Part shown: positions 50,634-59,939 of the stretch, piece after piece | Layout of the letters: each line of letters begins with the position of its first letter | Numbering within the stretch: the stretch's first letter is position 1 | NCBI RefSeq assembly: GCF_011753055.1 | Contig: NZ_VWWJ01000024.1 | Span: 1 to 64,000, forward strand | DNA length: 64,000 nt | Origin: Burkholderia sp. Ax-1719 | Lineage (GTDB): Bacteria; Pseudomonadota; Gammaproteobacteria; Burkholderiales; Burkholderiaceae | Reading direction: 5' to 3' | The notes under the pieces: generated by a model | Seen by the model: only the letters and a program-made list of their open reading frames with translations | Databases searched by the model: none | What the model was told of the DNA's origin: nothing | Translations under genes and position numbers: made by a program

Positions 50634-52280
50634 TTAAACCTCGGCTTGCTCGCGAGCGTGCTGGGTTCGCGTCGTTCGCGTGACGGGGCGCTTCGCCGGG
50701 CTCTTGGGCACGTGAGTATCCGCGCCCGCCACCGTGAAGAGGCGCACCGCCTCGTCCAGTACATCGGCCTGCTCGGCCAGACGCTGCGCCGTGGCCGCGG
50801 CCTGCTCGACCAGTGCCGCGTTCTGCTGGGTCGCGCTGTCCAGATGGGCGACCGCCTGATTCACCTGGCGGATGCCCTCGGCCTGCTCGCCGCTGGCGTT
50901 GGCGACTTCGACGATGATCGACGAGACGCGGCTCACGGCCTCGTCGATGGCGCGCATCTGCGCGGTCGTGAGGTCGACCAGCTCCGTGCCCTGGGCGATC
51001 TCGTGCACGCTGGCATCGACCACCTGCTTGATTTCCTTCGCCGATGCCGCGCAGCGCTGCGCGAGCATGCGCACCTCGCCCGCGACCACAGCGAACGAGC
51101 GGCCCGCCTCACCCGCGCGCGCGGCTTCGACGGCCGCGTTGAGCGCGAGGATGTTGGTCTGGAAGGCGATGCCGTCGATCACGCCGGTGATGTCGGCGAT
51201 GCGCTTCGAGGCGTCGGTGATGCCCACCATCGTGCGCTCCATGCGGCCCGCGATCGAGCCGCCCTGGGCGGCGGCGTCCTGCGCCTCGCGCGCCAGATCG
51301 AGCGCGCGGGTGCTGGCTTCGGCGTTGGCCTGTACGGTGGTGGTGAGCTGATCCATCGTGGCCGCCGTCTCTTCGAGCGAGGCGGCCTGCAGTTCGGTGC
51401 GGCGCGACAGATCGAGATTGCCGGTCGAGATTTCGTGCGCGGCGTCGAGCATGCCGTCGATCTGCGAGCGCACGTCATAGACGATCGCCGTGAGATTGGC
51501 CTGCAGCTGATTGAGCGCCTGCAGCACATCGCCGAGATCGTCCTTCGACGCGATCGCCAGCGTTGCGGTGAGGTCGCCCGCGGCCATGCGAGTTGAAGCC
51601 GCCGACATCTGCGCGAGCGGCGCGCCGAGATGACGCGTGGACAGACGCCAGGCCGCGACGCTGCACACGGCGGCCGCGCCGAACGCACACCAGAACGGCG
51701 TGGGCGGCAGACCCTGCCACGCGCCGAAACCCGCCGCCGCGAGCGCGGCAGGCACCAGTGCATAGCCGATGCCGATACGCGTGGCGATCGGCAATCGCAT
51801 GAGCGCCTTGATCGAGCCGATCAGGCCGGTGCGCGTGAGATCGCCTTGTTGCAGACGCACGCCGCGCAGACGGCCCTCGCGCATCTGCGCGTAGAGCTGC
51901 TCGGCCTCGCGCACCTCTTCGCGGCTGGGCTTCACGCGCACGCTCAGATAACCGACGACGGTGCCCTGCTCGGACACGGGCGTCACGTTCGCGCGCACCC
52001 AGTAGTGATCGCCGGACTTGCGGCGATTCTTCACGAGCGCGGTCCAGGGACGGCCCGAACCGATCGTCGCCCACATGTCGGCGAAGGCCTCGGACGGCAT
52101 GTCGGGATGGCGAATGACGTTATGCGCCTTGCCGATCAGTTCGTCCTTGGTGAAACCGGAGACGGCGACAAACGCGGGATTGCAATACTGAATACGGCCC
52201 TTGAGATCGGTGGCCGAAACGAGCATCTGCGAAGCAGGGTAGTCGAACTCCTGCTGCGTGACGGGTTGGTTGTTGCGCAT
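50634..52280 (-). CDS. Aer-type methyl-accepting chemotaxis protein
   Basis: 548 aa. The N-terminal PAS domain (~15-115: KGRIQYCNPAFVAVSGFTKD, RHPDMPSEAFADMW) is of the Aer kind that binds FAD, followed by two closely spaced transmembrane helices (~160-215), a HAMP-like linker, and the conserved signalling hairpin (FQTNILALNAAVEAARAGE). There is no periplasmic ligand domain and no C-terminal CheR pentapeptide. Senses redox/energy state and signals to CheA. Start at MRNNQPVTQ with AAGGAA upstream. Confidence 0.9.
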   Translation of the reverse strand: MRNNQPVTQQEFDYPASQMLVSATDLKGRIQYCNPAFVAVSGFTKDELIGKAHNVIRHPDMPSEAFADMWATIGSGRPWTALVKNRRKSGDHYWVRANVTPVSEQGTVVGYLSVRVKPSREEVREAEQLYAQMREGRLRGVRLQQGDLTRTGLIGSIKALMRLPIATRIGIGYALVPAALAAAGFGAWQGLPPTPFWCAFGAAAVCSVAAWRLSTRHLGAPLAQMSAASTRMAAGDLTATLAIASKDDLGDVLQALNQLQANLTAIVYDVRSQIDGMLDAAHEISTGNLDLSRRTELQAASLEETAATMDQLTTTVQANAEASTRALDLAREAQDAAAQGGSIAGRMERTMVGITDASKRIADITGVIDGIAFQTNILALNAAVEAARAGEAGRSFAVVAGEVRMLAQRCAASAKEIKQVVDASVHEIAQGTELVDLTTAQMRAIDEAVSRVSSIIVEVANASGEQAEGIRQVNQAVAHLDSATQQNAALVEQAAATAQRLAEQADVLDEAVRLFTVAGADTHVPKSPAKRPVTRTTRTQHAREQAEV

Positions 52281-52734
52281 GGGATTCCTTGCAGATCGGC
52301 CGGTCACGGCCCGACAACATGTCGGGATTAACGGCATTTTCCCCACGATCTTTAGGGCTTTTGCGTGCAACAGACCTTTGATTCAGGGCGCATCGGTTGC
52401 GAGGCGCGCGTGGGATGCTTGCGTGATCAAGGAAATCTGGAAGGAAGACCGGGAGCTATGCACCGGCCTCGCGAGAAGATCTGTGGATAACATCGAGAGG
52501 GGCAACGATCAGAGAGCTTGCCGGATGGGAACATTGATCCAGATTACGCTCAAGAGGACATTTTCACTTGGTCATCCAATCGCGATGACCTCGAAGCCGT
52601 AATATAAAAGGCCCACCGCATCCTATTCGACGAAAATGCGATTCAAATATTGTTAGGAATGCATATAAATATGATCTTCGATGTGGATGGTCTGCATAAG
52701 CCTCGGGTGATGTGACAAGGAGGGGGTAAAGAAA
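52281..52734. other. AT-rich promoter region of the T6SS effector module
   Basis: About 450 nt, markedly AT-rich at 52590-52690 (TATAAAAGG, ATATAAATATG), in contrast to the GC-rich flanks, which is common at the edge of acquired T6SS cargo. No gene supported. TTCAAAT/TATAAA elements near 52644-52672 are plausible promoter parts. Confidence 0.5.
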
Positions 52735-55362
52735 ATGGCAGTACAGGATCCGCTTTCAAGGCTGCTGACAGGACGGCAGGCGTATTTCCTGGAGGTGTCT
52801 GGAACGGATAGCGCGTCGCAAATCTCGGTGGTCGCGTTCAAAGCTACGGAAAGGCTGGGCGAGCCAAATGTGGTTCGCATTGAACTGACCCACCCGCAGC
52901 AGCTCTCCCGCGCGGAATACCTGAACCGCGAGGGCACGTTCCGGATTGTCGCCGAGGACGCGACGACGAAGCAGTTCTCGGGCTACATCGAGCGCTTCTC
53001 GACGGTGCAGACCACGAAGGACTACACGAAGTACGAGGTCGTTCTCAAGTCGCGCTTCGGGCGACTGCAGGCGGGCACTAACACCCAGGTCTTCCAGCAC
53101 CTCACCATCCCGCAGATCGTCCAGAAGATCCTGCGCGCCCACGGCATCCGCGATCACCAGATGCTGTTCCGGCTGCGCGGCAACTATCCGAAGGTGCTAT
53201 GGCGCTTCCAGTACCAGATGACCGACTTCGACTATGTGCACATGCTCATGGAGAAGACCGGCATCTACTGCTACATCGTTGAGACGGAGCACGGCGACCA
53301 GATCGTGTTCGGTGACGACATCGATCATTACATCTATGATCCGCGCCTGATCGTGCCGTACCGAGAGGCGGCGGGCCTTGAGTCGGGTGGTCTGGAAGCG
53401 GTCACGACTTTGAAAACGCACATGGAGATCGTGCCGCAGTCATACCGTGTCGCGGACTACAACCCGGATTCCGCCTGGGAACGTTTTCGCGACGAAGCGA
53501 ACGTGGCCCCCAGCGACTCGACCACCTACGGCCAGCCGTATATCTATGGCACTGGCCATCTGGACCAGCAAGGCGCGAAGTGGGAAGCGCAGTTGCGCCA
53601 CGAAGCGGCGCTGGCCCGCCAGGTAATCTACGAAGGCGAGAGCAACGTCATCGCGCTGCAGTGCGCACGCGTGATCGAAACTGACATAGTTCTGCCCGAC
53701 GCGCCGAAGGCACAGGTCGTTATCGAGATCACGCATCGTGGCGCACGTGACAAGGCTTATTCGAACACCTACAAGGCAATCCCTGCCGACCGGCGCTTCC
53801 GGCTCCAGCTTGAGCCGTCTAAATGGGCAAAAATCGCCGGTTCACTGTCAGCACGAATTTGCAGCCCGGACAAATACACCTACAGCTATTTGAACGCCGC
53901 GGGCTATTACGTAGTCCGTCTGGATGCAGACTTTGGCCCTTGGCCCAAAGGTGGCGAGAGTGTGCCTCTGCGCCTCGCAAAGCCGTTCGCGGGGAAGCTT
54001 CAGACCGGCATGCATTTCGTCGCGCTCGATAACGACGAGGCCACGATCACTTTCCGGGATGGCGATCCGGACAAGCCTGAAATCAGCGGTTTCCATCACC
54101 ACTCGCAGGCGCGCGACCTGGTGACGAGCGACCGCCGCTGGCTGTCCCGCAACATGATCCGCACGCAGAGCAACAACAAGCTGCGCATGGAGGACTGGGA
54201 GGGCCAGGAAGGCGTCAAGCTTTCTACCGAGCATTCGGGCAAGTCGCAACTCAATCTGGGCTATCTGGTCAACCAGAAGCTTGAGTACCGGGGCGAGGGC
54301 TATGAGCTGAGGACTTCGGGCTACGGGGTCGAGCGTGCTGGCAAAGGGCTGCACCTGACGACCTATGACTGGCCTTCTGCCACTGGCAAGCAACTCGACA
54401 TGCAGGAGACCATCGCGCATCTCGAAAGCGCGCTGGCAACTGCGAAGGCGCTGGCTGCGTCCGCGAGCAGCGCGAAGGCTGAGCCTGCTGATACCGACGC
54501 GCAGCAGCAGATGAAGGACGATCTGGACGGCCTCAAGAAGCCGGGGCTGTTGATGAGCACACCGGCGTCGGCAGCGCTGGTTGCGGGTCAGAGCGTGCAA
54601 CTTGCCGCGCAGGGTGACATTTCGGCAGTGGCCGGGAGAAACGCAGACTGGAGCGTACTGAAGCGCTTTACGGTGGCGGCGGGTGAAAGAGTTTCGTTGT
54701 TCGCACAAAGGCTTGGCATAAAGGTCTTCGCTGCCAAAGGCCCGGTCGAGATTCAGGCGCAGACCGATGCCATGTCTCTGACCGCCGATCAGGATCTGTC
54801 GATATCGACTGTCAATGGCACAGCGCGGATTGTCGCGAAGAAGGAACTTGTCCTGGAGTGTGGCGGCGCGTTCATCCAGCTCAAGGACAGCAGTATTACG
54901 CTCGGTGGTCCTGCCGATCTGTTCTTCAAGGTCATTACGATCCAGAAGAAGGGCAAGGCGACACTGAACATGCCGCTGGATCTGACTCACCCCTCACTCT
55001 CAGGCTTACCGACGATCCCACTTACGTTGAACGCTGCAGCATCGCCTTCGGCGCGCGCGACCATGCCCGTTGGCATGCCTTACAAACTGTTCGCTGGCGG
55101 AACGCTTGTGAAGCAGGGTGTGTTTGACGAGAGCGGGCTGCTTCAGATCGATCACCATCCCACGACGCAGAAGTACGCGCTGCAACTGGCCAACGGCGTC
55201 ACACACGAAGTCCCGGTCGCAGAAGTGTATCGCGGCAATGTCGCCAACGGCACGCTCGCTAACGATGGCTTTCATTTTCACGAGAGCACGTCCGGCGACG
55301 TTGATCGCGCGGAACACCGCGCAACCTATAACAAGCTCCTCAATCCTGATACGGACGTCTGA
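52735..55362 (+). CDS. vgrG: Type VI secretion tip protein VgrG with C-terminal effector adaptor
   Basis: 875 aa. gp27-like head domains occupy ~20-380 (DFDYVHMLMEKTGIYCYIVE), a gp5/OB-fold ~400-480 with GPWPKGGESVPLRL, the helical spike/DUF2345-type region ~590-760 (AAGERVSLFAQRLGIKVFAAKG, SLTADQDLSI), and a C-terminal ~110-residue extension that looks transthyretin-like (YKLFAGGTLVKQGVFDESG). VgrG trimers form the needle tip; TTR extensions bind lipase effectors. Strong AAGGAGG ribosome site. First gene of a three-gene cargo module. No T6SS structural genes or PAAR gene in the window. Confidence 0.92.
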   Translation: MAVQDPLSRLLTGRQAYFLEVSGTDSASQISVVAFKATERLGEPNVVRIELTHPQQLSRAEYLNREGTFRIVAEDATTKQFSGYIERFSTVQTTKDYTKYEVVLKSRFGRLQAGTNTQVFQHLTIPQIVQKILRAHGIRDHQMLFRLRGNYPKVLWRFQYQMTDFDYVHMLMEKTGIYCYIVETEHGDQIVFGDDIDHYIYDPRLIVPYREAAGLESGGLEAVTTLKTHMEIVPQSYRVADYNPDSAWERFRDEANVAPSDSTTYGQPYIYGTGHLDQQGAKWEAQLRHEAALARQVIYEGESNVIALQCARVIETDIVLPDAPKAQVVIEITHRGARDKAYSNTYKAIPADRRFRLQLEPSKWAKIAGSLSARICSPDKYTYSYLNAAGYYVVRLDADFGPWPKGGESVPLRLAKPFAGKLQTGMHFVALDNDEATITFRDGDPDKPEISGFHHHSQARDLVTSDRRWLSRNMIRTQSNNKLRMEDWEGQEGVKLSTEHSGKSQLNLGYLVNQKLEYRGEGYELRTSGYGVERAGKGLHLTTYDWPSATGKQLDMQETIAHLESALATAKALAASASSAKAEPADTDAQQQMKDDLDGLKKPGLLMSTPASAALVAGQSVQLAAQGDISAVAGRNADWSVLKRFTVAAGERVSLFAQRLGIKVFAAKGPVEIQAQTDAMSLTADQDLSISTVNGTARIVAKKELVLECGGAFIQLKDSSITLGGPADLFFKVITIQKKGKATLNMPLDLTHPSLSGLPTIPLTLNAAASPSARATMPVGMPYKLFAGGTLVKQGVFDESGLLQIDHHPTTQKYALQLANGVTHEVPVAEVYRGNVANGTLANDGFHFHESTSGDVDRAEHRATYNKLLNPDTDV

Positions 55363-55382
55363 AACAAATAGCGGACCAACCT

Positions 55383-57398
55383 ATGGCAACGCTGACCACC
55401 AAACCCATTACCACGCCGATCGCGTTGAGCTGCAAGCCAGGCGCGAGGCTCACATCGCCATGGTTTGTGCAGGGAACGGAATACCTCCCTGCACCGGCAA
55501 CGTATCTCCCTCTTGTGAACGGCGAGGCCGCATTCGGCGCTGTGTTCGATGCAATACGGAATGCGGAGCACAGCATCGACATTCTGTGCTGGGGATTCCA
55601 GCCGTCGATGTATTTCAGACGGGGAGGCGATGCGTCGGGCGCGCCGTCGATTGGTGAGCTTCTCGAATACAAGGGACTGGAAAGACCTGATATCAAGATA
55701 CGTCTGCTGGTCTGGAGCGATGCGCTACATGTGTCGTCCTTCTCAGAGGACATGATGCCCGGTAACCACGGGCTTTTCGGGCTGGCAGGTGCGGCAGCGG
55801 ACGGACGTACCCGCGCCCAGAGAGAGTTTGACATCCTCTGGTACAAGCGGGCCAGCCTGACCAACGTTACGCGGGTTTCGGCTGGGACGAAAGCCAACCC
55901 GTTCCCGGCGGCGAGAGCCCTCGTTACGGTGGGGTTGAACGCGCTGCCGGGGGCTCCAACGCCGCTGAAAAACATTGAATTTGCCACGCGCGATTTCGAT
56001 CTACGGGAGCGCGCCGAAATCGCATGGCGTACATGGATGGGTGGCCCGGATGGCGACCGCGCGCTGAGAGATCTGAATACCGCGGCAATGACGGCTGAGC
56101 CGTCACATCACCAGAAAATGGTGCTGGTCGATTACGAAGCGCCGGAGAAGGCAATCGGATTTGTGATGGGCCACAACACCCTTGACGAATACTGGGACAG
56201 GGACGATCACACGTATCTGCGACAGGCCCCGAGAATGGGGCGCAACGGCCTGCATCCGCGACAGGATATGTCGGCCAAGGTGACCGGGCCGATTCTGGAT
56301 TATTTGAACCGGAATTTTTGCCAGGCGTGGGACGATGCGACCGGCCAGAATATCACTGCAGCGCGGGCGGGCCTGTCCCGTCAGTTGAAACTGCGCCCGG
56401 AGCATGGCAAACCCGTCATGGCGCAGATCCTTCGCACGCAGTCTCAGCACGGCAAGGGCGGCACGAAGGACATCAGCAAGCTCTACGTTCAGGCGGTTAA
56501 CAACGCGACAAATTTCGTCTATATCGAGAACCAGTATTTCCGCTACATGCCAGTGGCCAACAAACTGCGGGATAACGTCAACTCACAGACATCGGGAGGG
56601 CGCAATCCGGCCAAACATGGCGTGGTCTATCTGTTCGTGGTCACGAACTCGAATGACGATGGCATTGGTCTTGGAACGGTCAGTACGTACCAGATGCTTG
56701 ATGCGCTTGGTTACGTCGACCGGATGCCTGGCGTCGAGAAGCTGGAGAAAAGCGATCAGCTTGCAAAGCAGGCGCAGGCGTTGACGGACCAGTTTGCCGA
56801 CGAACAGGCAACCAGCCAGCGCATGATGCAGCACGGCGCGGACTTCTCGCACATGCAGGGACTGGCGAACTACGCCGCAGATTCACAGCTGCGTCAGACC
56901 GACATTCAGCAGCAGCTCAATGAGGTCAGGCAGGAGCAAAGACGGGTCGCTAACCTTAGCCCGGATGGCATGACGAAGGACGAGCAGCTGGTGCCTCCGC
57001 AGGACATGCCGGGCCTGAAAGTGCTGGTCTGCACCCTGGTTGCTCCGGATACACCGGCTGGCCAGCCATGGGATTACGTCTATATCCACCAGAAGCTGAT
57101 GATCGTTGACGACGTTTTCACAACACACGGCTCGGCCAACGTCAACCGACGCAGCATGGAAGTCGATAGCGAACTGAATATCTGCCATGAGCATGGCGAG
57201 GTGACCCGGGCGCTGCGCAAGCAGATGTGGGGGCTTCATACGAATGGTGGGGGAGCGCAGGACGATATGAGCAAAGCGTATAAGGAATGGAGCAGGCTCA
57301 TTTCCCGTAACACCAAATTTCAACGCCGGAAGCAGGCCCCGGTAGCTTCGCTGGTGGGCTTCCTGCGGACCTCGCCCAGTCGTTCTTACCTGGATTGA
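55383..57398 (+). CDS. Phospholipase D-family T6SS effector (Tle5-like)
   Basis: 671 aa with two HKD motifs. The first is H243-x-K245-x4-D250 (HQKMVLVD), followed by GFVMGHN. The second is H569-x-K571-x4-D576 (HQKLMIVD), followed by THGSANVNRRS. These identify phospholipase D; the length and the position after vgrG match Tle5 lipase effectors that attack phosphatidylethanolamine in rival bacteria. No signal peptide, as expected for T6SS delivery. It starts 20 nt after vgrG. The insertion between the HKD halves (~440-540) is Gln/Asp-rich and coiled. Confidence 0.9.
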   Translation: MATLTTKPITTPIALSCKPGARLTSPWFVQGTEYLPAPATYLPLVNGEAAFGAVFDAIRNAEHSIDILCWGFQPSMYFRRGGDASGAPSIGELLEYKGLERPDIKIRLLVWSDALHVSSFSEDMMPGNHGLFGLAGAAADGRTRAQREFDILWYKRASLTNVTRVSAGTKANPFPAARALVTVGLNALPGAPTPLKNIEFATRDFDLRERAEIAWRTWMGGPDGDRALRDLNTAAMTAEPSHHQKMVLVDYEAPEKAIGFVMGHNTLDEYWDRDDHTYLRQAPRMGRNGLHPRQDMSAKVTGPILDYLNRNFCQAWDDATGQNITAARAGLSRQLKLRPEHGKPVMAQILRTQSQHGKGGTKDISKLYVQAVNNATNFVYIENQYFRYMPVANKLRDNVNSQTSGGRNPAKHGVVYLFVVTNSNDDGIGLGTVSTYQMLDALGYVDRMPGVEKLEKSDQLAKQAQALTDQFADEQATSQRMMQHGADFSHMQGLANYAADSQLRQTDIQQQLNEVRQEQRRVANLSPDGMTKDEQLVPPQDMPGLKVLVCTLVAPDTPAGQPWDYVYIHQKLMIVDDVFTTHGSANVNRRSMEVDSELNICHEHGEVTRALRKQMWGLHTNGGGAQDDMSKAYKEWSRLISRNTKFQRRKQAPVASLVGFLRTSPSRSYLD

Positions 57399-57401
57399 TC
57401 C

Positions 57402-58679
57402 ATGAGACGAGGCATTCTTGTCGCGCTGTTGACCTGCTTGGCTTGTGCCTGCACAAAGGAGAGCCCCTTGGCTTCGCTACCTGACCTGAGCGCCGTTCGC
57501 GCGAATCTTGCCTTTACCTGCGTGCACGAGGACGACCACCTGCCACCGCTCGATCCCGATGCGGACCGGTTGTTCAAGTATGGCCGTTGGCTGCAAAAGC
57601 AGGACGGTCCGAAGGACTTCAATGACATCGCTCGGTATTACCGGATCGCGGCGGCCAACGGTCATTACAAGGCGAATAACAACCTTCAGCAACTGATATC
57701 GACGGGGCTGGCTGACTCACCGAACGCACAGAAGGAGTCGGTCGATCTGGCGATCCAGCTAGTGCACCGGGGCGTTCCAGGCGGTTACTACGATATTGCG
57801 CATTACCTCGAACTCGGTTACGGCTTGAAGCAGGATAGCAAGACGGCCTTGCGCTATTTCCGCAAGGCGGCAGACCTAGGTAGTCCTGACGCACAGTATT
57901 ACGTCGCTGAGAAGTTGGATCCCATCGACGCCGCACCTGACGTAGCACTGCAAATGTATAGGTGTGCCGCGGATCAGGGCCATGGCCTGGCGGCAACGTC
58001 GCTAGCAAATGGGCGTGCGGCAGAGAAGTTTTACGCCGAAGCAGTCAAGGCTTTCCAGCAGGGGGTCATGGCGGGAAACAGCATGGCCGCGTCGTTTCTC
58101 GAAGAGGGCTTCAAGGGTCCTCTCCCGGACGACCGATTGAATTACCTTGCTCTTCCAAAAGACCTCGAACGCTCTCGCCGCTACGAACTAATAGGTAATT
58201 TCCTGGACGTCAACGAAGGCCTCAATCCGAAGATGCCAGACATCGATCAGATCGTGCCGCTGCCGCCCGCTGAACTGCCCGCTTGGGACGGCACGTTCCA
58301 GTGGCAGAAGGAACAGGACGCTGCGAAGCCGCCGCAGAAGCCTGGAGACAAGTTAGTGGAGCGCTTGGCACGCGAGAAAAACCTTGACCCTGCAACGGGG
58401 CTTCCTCTCGCACCGGCCAAAAGCGCGCATGCCGAGCCCGTGCCTCTGGGAACGGTGGTGCGCACCGGCGAAGTCTGCCCGCAAAGCGGCGTGTGGTGCG
58501 ACAAGCGTTGGGCTTCGGTCAGCTACGAAGCTACTCAACGTTTCAGGAAAGGCGAGACGATGCCGCAATTCGCCATGGATGATCGTCGTCCTATTCCGTT
58601 TCTCGACACGCTGCTTGGGATGCGCAAATTCCGGACCAATGCGGATTGGAGTTTGGTGTCATACGACGAGCGGGCGTAA
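57402..58679 (+). CDS. Sel1-repeat lipoprotein, probable immunity protein
   Basis: 425 aa. Lipoprotein signal peptide (MRRGILVALLTCLACAC, lipobox Cys near 15-17), then Sel1-like helical repeats (about 50-210: YRIAAANGHYKANNNLQQL, YFRKAADLGSPDAQYYVAEK, YRCAADQGHGLAATSL). The C-terminal ~130 residues have conserved CPQSGVWCDKRW and FLDTLLGMRKF. Periplasmic Sel1 lipoproteins are the known immunity partners (Tli5) of PLD effectors. It starts 3 nt after the effector. The C-terminal domain is not part of classic Sel1 and may be a separate module (DUF6396-like). Confidence 0.85.
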   Translation: MRRGILVALLTCLACACTKESPLASLPDLSAVRANLAFTCVHEDDHLPPLDPDADRLFKYGRWLQKQDGPKDFNDIARYYRIAAANGHYKANNNLQQLISTGLADSPNAQKESVDLAIQLVHRGVPGGYYDIAHYLELGYGLKQDSKTALRYFRKAADLGSPDAQYYVAEKLDPIDAAPDVALQMYRCAADQGHGLAATSLANGRAAEKFYAEAVKAFQQGVMAGNSMAASFLEEGFKGPLPDDRLNYLALPKDLERSRRYELIGNFLDVNEGLNPKMPDIDQIVPLPPAELPAWDGTFQWQKEQDAAKPPQKPGDKLVERLAREKNLDPATGLPLAPAKSAHAEPVPLGTVVRTGEVCPQSGVWCDKRWASVSYEATQRFRKGETMPQFAMDDRRPIPFLDTLLGMRKFRTNADWSLVSYDERA

Positions 58680-58758
58680 TGTCGGGATTGCCTCAAGCTT
58701 TTCCACGAAAAGATGTTCACAAACACAACCCGCAGTCACCCTCATCCCCTCCGCTGCC

Positions 58759-59064
58759 TCAATCCACCAGCGGCGCCGGACTCAACATCAGGATCGCGCT
58801 CACACCATCACTGGCGTCGATCGCCGATGCGGCGCATTGATTCATGGAGATATCGAACTCGCCGTTCTTGAGGTGAATCGTGGCACTGCCATGCGGATGA
58901 AACGACAGATTGGTCACGAAACTCAGGTCCGTTTGCGCACTTGCGACGCGCGTGAGCATCAGTGCATCCACGAAGATCGCGCCAATCGGCTTTTGCACGG
59001 GCGGACGTTCCTGCTGATCGATTGACTCGGGCTGTGCGCTCGGTTCAGTTGCAAGGTGTTCCAT
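58759..59064 (-). CDS. Small hypothetical protein
   Basis: 101 aa. Start at MEHLATEP with AAAGGAG 7-8 nt upstream. A disordered Gln/Pro/Glu-rich N-terminal third precedes a beta-strand-rich domain (DLSFVTNLSFHPHGSATIHLKNGEF, then ASDGVSAILMLSP). No signal peptide. Convergent with the Sel1 gene, 79 nt away. Family not recognised; could be an orphan immunity or cargo-associated remnant (inference only). Confidence 0.6.
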   Translation of the reverse strand: MEHLATEPSAQPESIDQQERPPVQKPIGAIFVDALMLTRVASAQTDLSFVTNLSFHPHGSATIHLKNGEFDISMNQCAASAIDASDGVSAILMLSPAPLVD

Positions 59065-59222
59065 CTTTCGACTCCTTTCTGCCGGGAAATCCGGCGACGT
59101 TGCAATCAATCCTCGGCGTTCGGTGAACGAGAAAAAATAGAAGGATTGCGAAATTTATTTGAATGATTCGTCCGACCGCCTGCATGGATCGAACGATCAG
59201 CCGACGCCACAAAGCGCGTGGT

Positions 59223-59414
59223 TCATTTAGGCGGAAGCACGGCGGCGACAGCAAGCAGAACCGCCGCGAGCGCCACAATGGCGATGCCGCTTGTGCGTAG
59301 AACCACTCGCCGACGCGCGATCACCGGATCGGACGACGGCACGAACAAGACCACGGCGCCTGCCAGCACGACGATCGATACGAGAATGACGCGAAATAAA
59401 ACGGGGTAGATCAC
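59223..59414 (-). CDS. Small two-helix membrane protein
   Basis: 63 aa, GTG start with AGGAGTCGCATC upstream. Two hydrophobic helices (residues ~5-25 and ~40-60) separated by a basic loop (ARRRVVLR). Inner membrane, function unknown. The Arg-rich loop should face the cytoplasm. Confidence 0.65.
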   Translation of the reverse strand: MIYPVLFRVILVSIVVLAGAVVLFVPSSDPVIARRRVVLRTSGIAIVALAAVLLAVAAVLPPK

Positions 59415-59704
59415 GATGCGACTCCTGATAGATAAGTGGGAGTCATATCGTAGAAAGTCACGCTACTGGAGCCAATCAAACAAATTCGATTTTTCGCTGA
59501 GTCACGGCGTCGCGCATCGCGGTCAATGCGCGTCAAATAATCTGCAATACGAAATAAATCACAGCCATTCGCGGCAGCATTTAAAGCCCGCTTATCTAAC
59601 CCCACGCGATCTTTAATCAGACAAATAAAGTCGCTTTAAATTACGATATCCAACCAATTAAATTACATTTTCATTAAATCGTACAAAACCCTGAAATCCC
59701 TACG

Positions 59705-59725
59705 TGATGTAGCTGAAATACATCA
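59705..59725. promoter_or_regulatory. Perfect 7-bp inverted repeat upstream of the receptor promoter
   Basis: TGATGTA (59705-59711), 7 nt, TACATCA (59719-59725). It ends 6 nt before the -35 box at 59731, a typical activator position. The binding protein is unknown; the partial LysR gene at 63673 is one possibility (inference). Confidence 0.5.
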
Positions 59726-59730
59726 ATCAA

Positions 59731-59775
59731 TTGAAATAAAAAGTAACTTCTGGAATGATAGCGATTCTCATTCTC
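59731..59775 (+). promoter_or_regulatory. Promoter with Fur box for the siderophore receptor
   Basis: -35 TTGAAA (59731-59736), 17-nt spacer, -10 AATGAT (59754-59759). A Fur-type site at 59757-59775 (GATAGCGATTCTCATTCTC) matches the 19-bp Fur consensus at 14 of 19 positions and overlaps the -10, consistent with iron repression. Confidence 0.7.
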
Positions 59776-59939
59776 TCGGCGACCCCACGATGGTCGTTCG
59801 GGTTTTAAATCAAAAATAGCCAGCCTCGTCAGTCCCTGTGCGCAATTTGGGGGCGGCCAGCCAGCCACCGCCATCCAGGCCAACGCGCCTCCATCGCGCG
59901 CTCCACCGGCCGGATTTTCTTTTGTCGCACAGGGAACCC

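Larger units (their letters stand above)
59415..59939. other. AT-rich regulatory region upstream of the siderophore receptor
   Basis: About 525 nt, AT-rich for this genome from 59520 to 59775. It contains the dyad at 59705-59725 and the Fur-overlapped promoter at 59731-59775. No supported gene; the reading frame of the receptor stays open upstream to 59838 but has no signal sequence there. Confidence 0.5.

Noticed and set aside
52258..52602. Open frame upstream of vgrG
   Set aside because: Overlaps the antisense start region of the chemoreceptor gene and has no coding signature or ribosome site.
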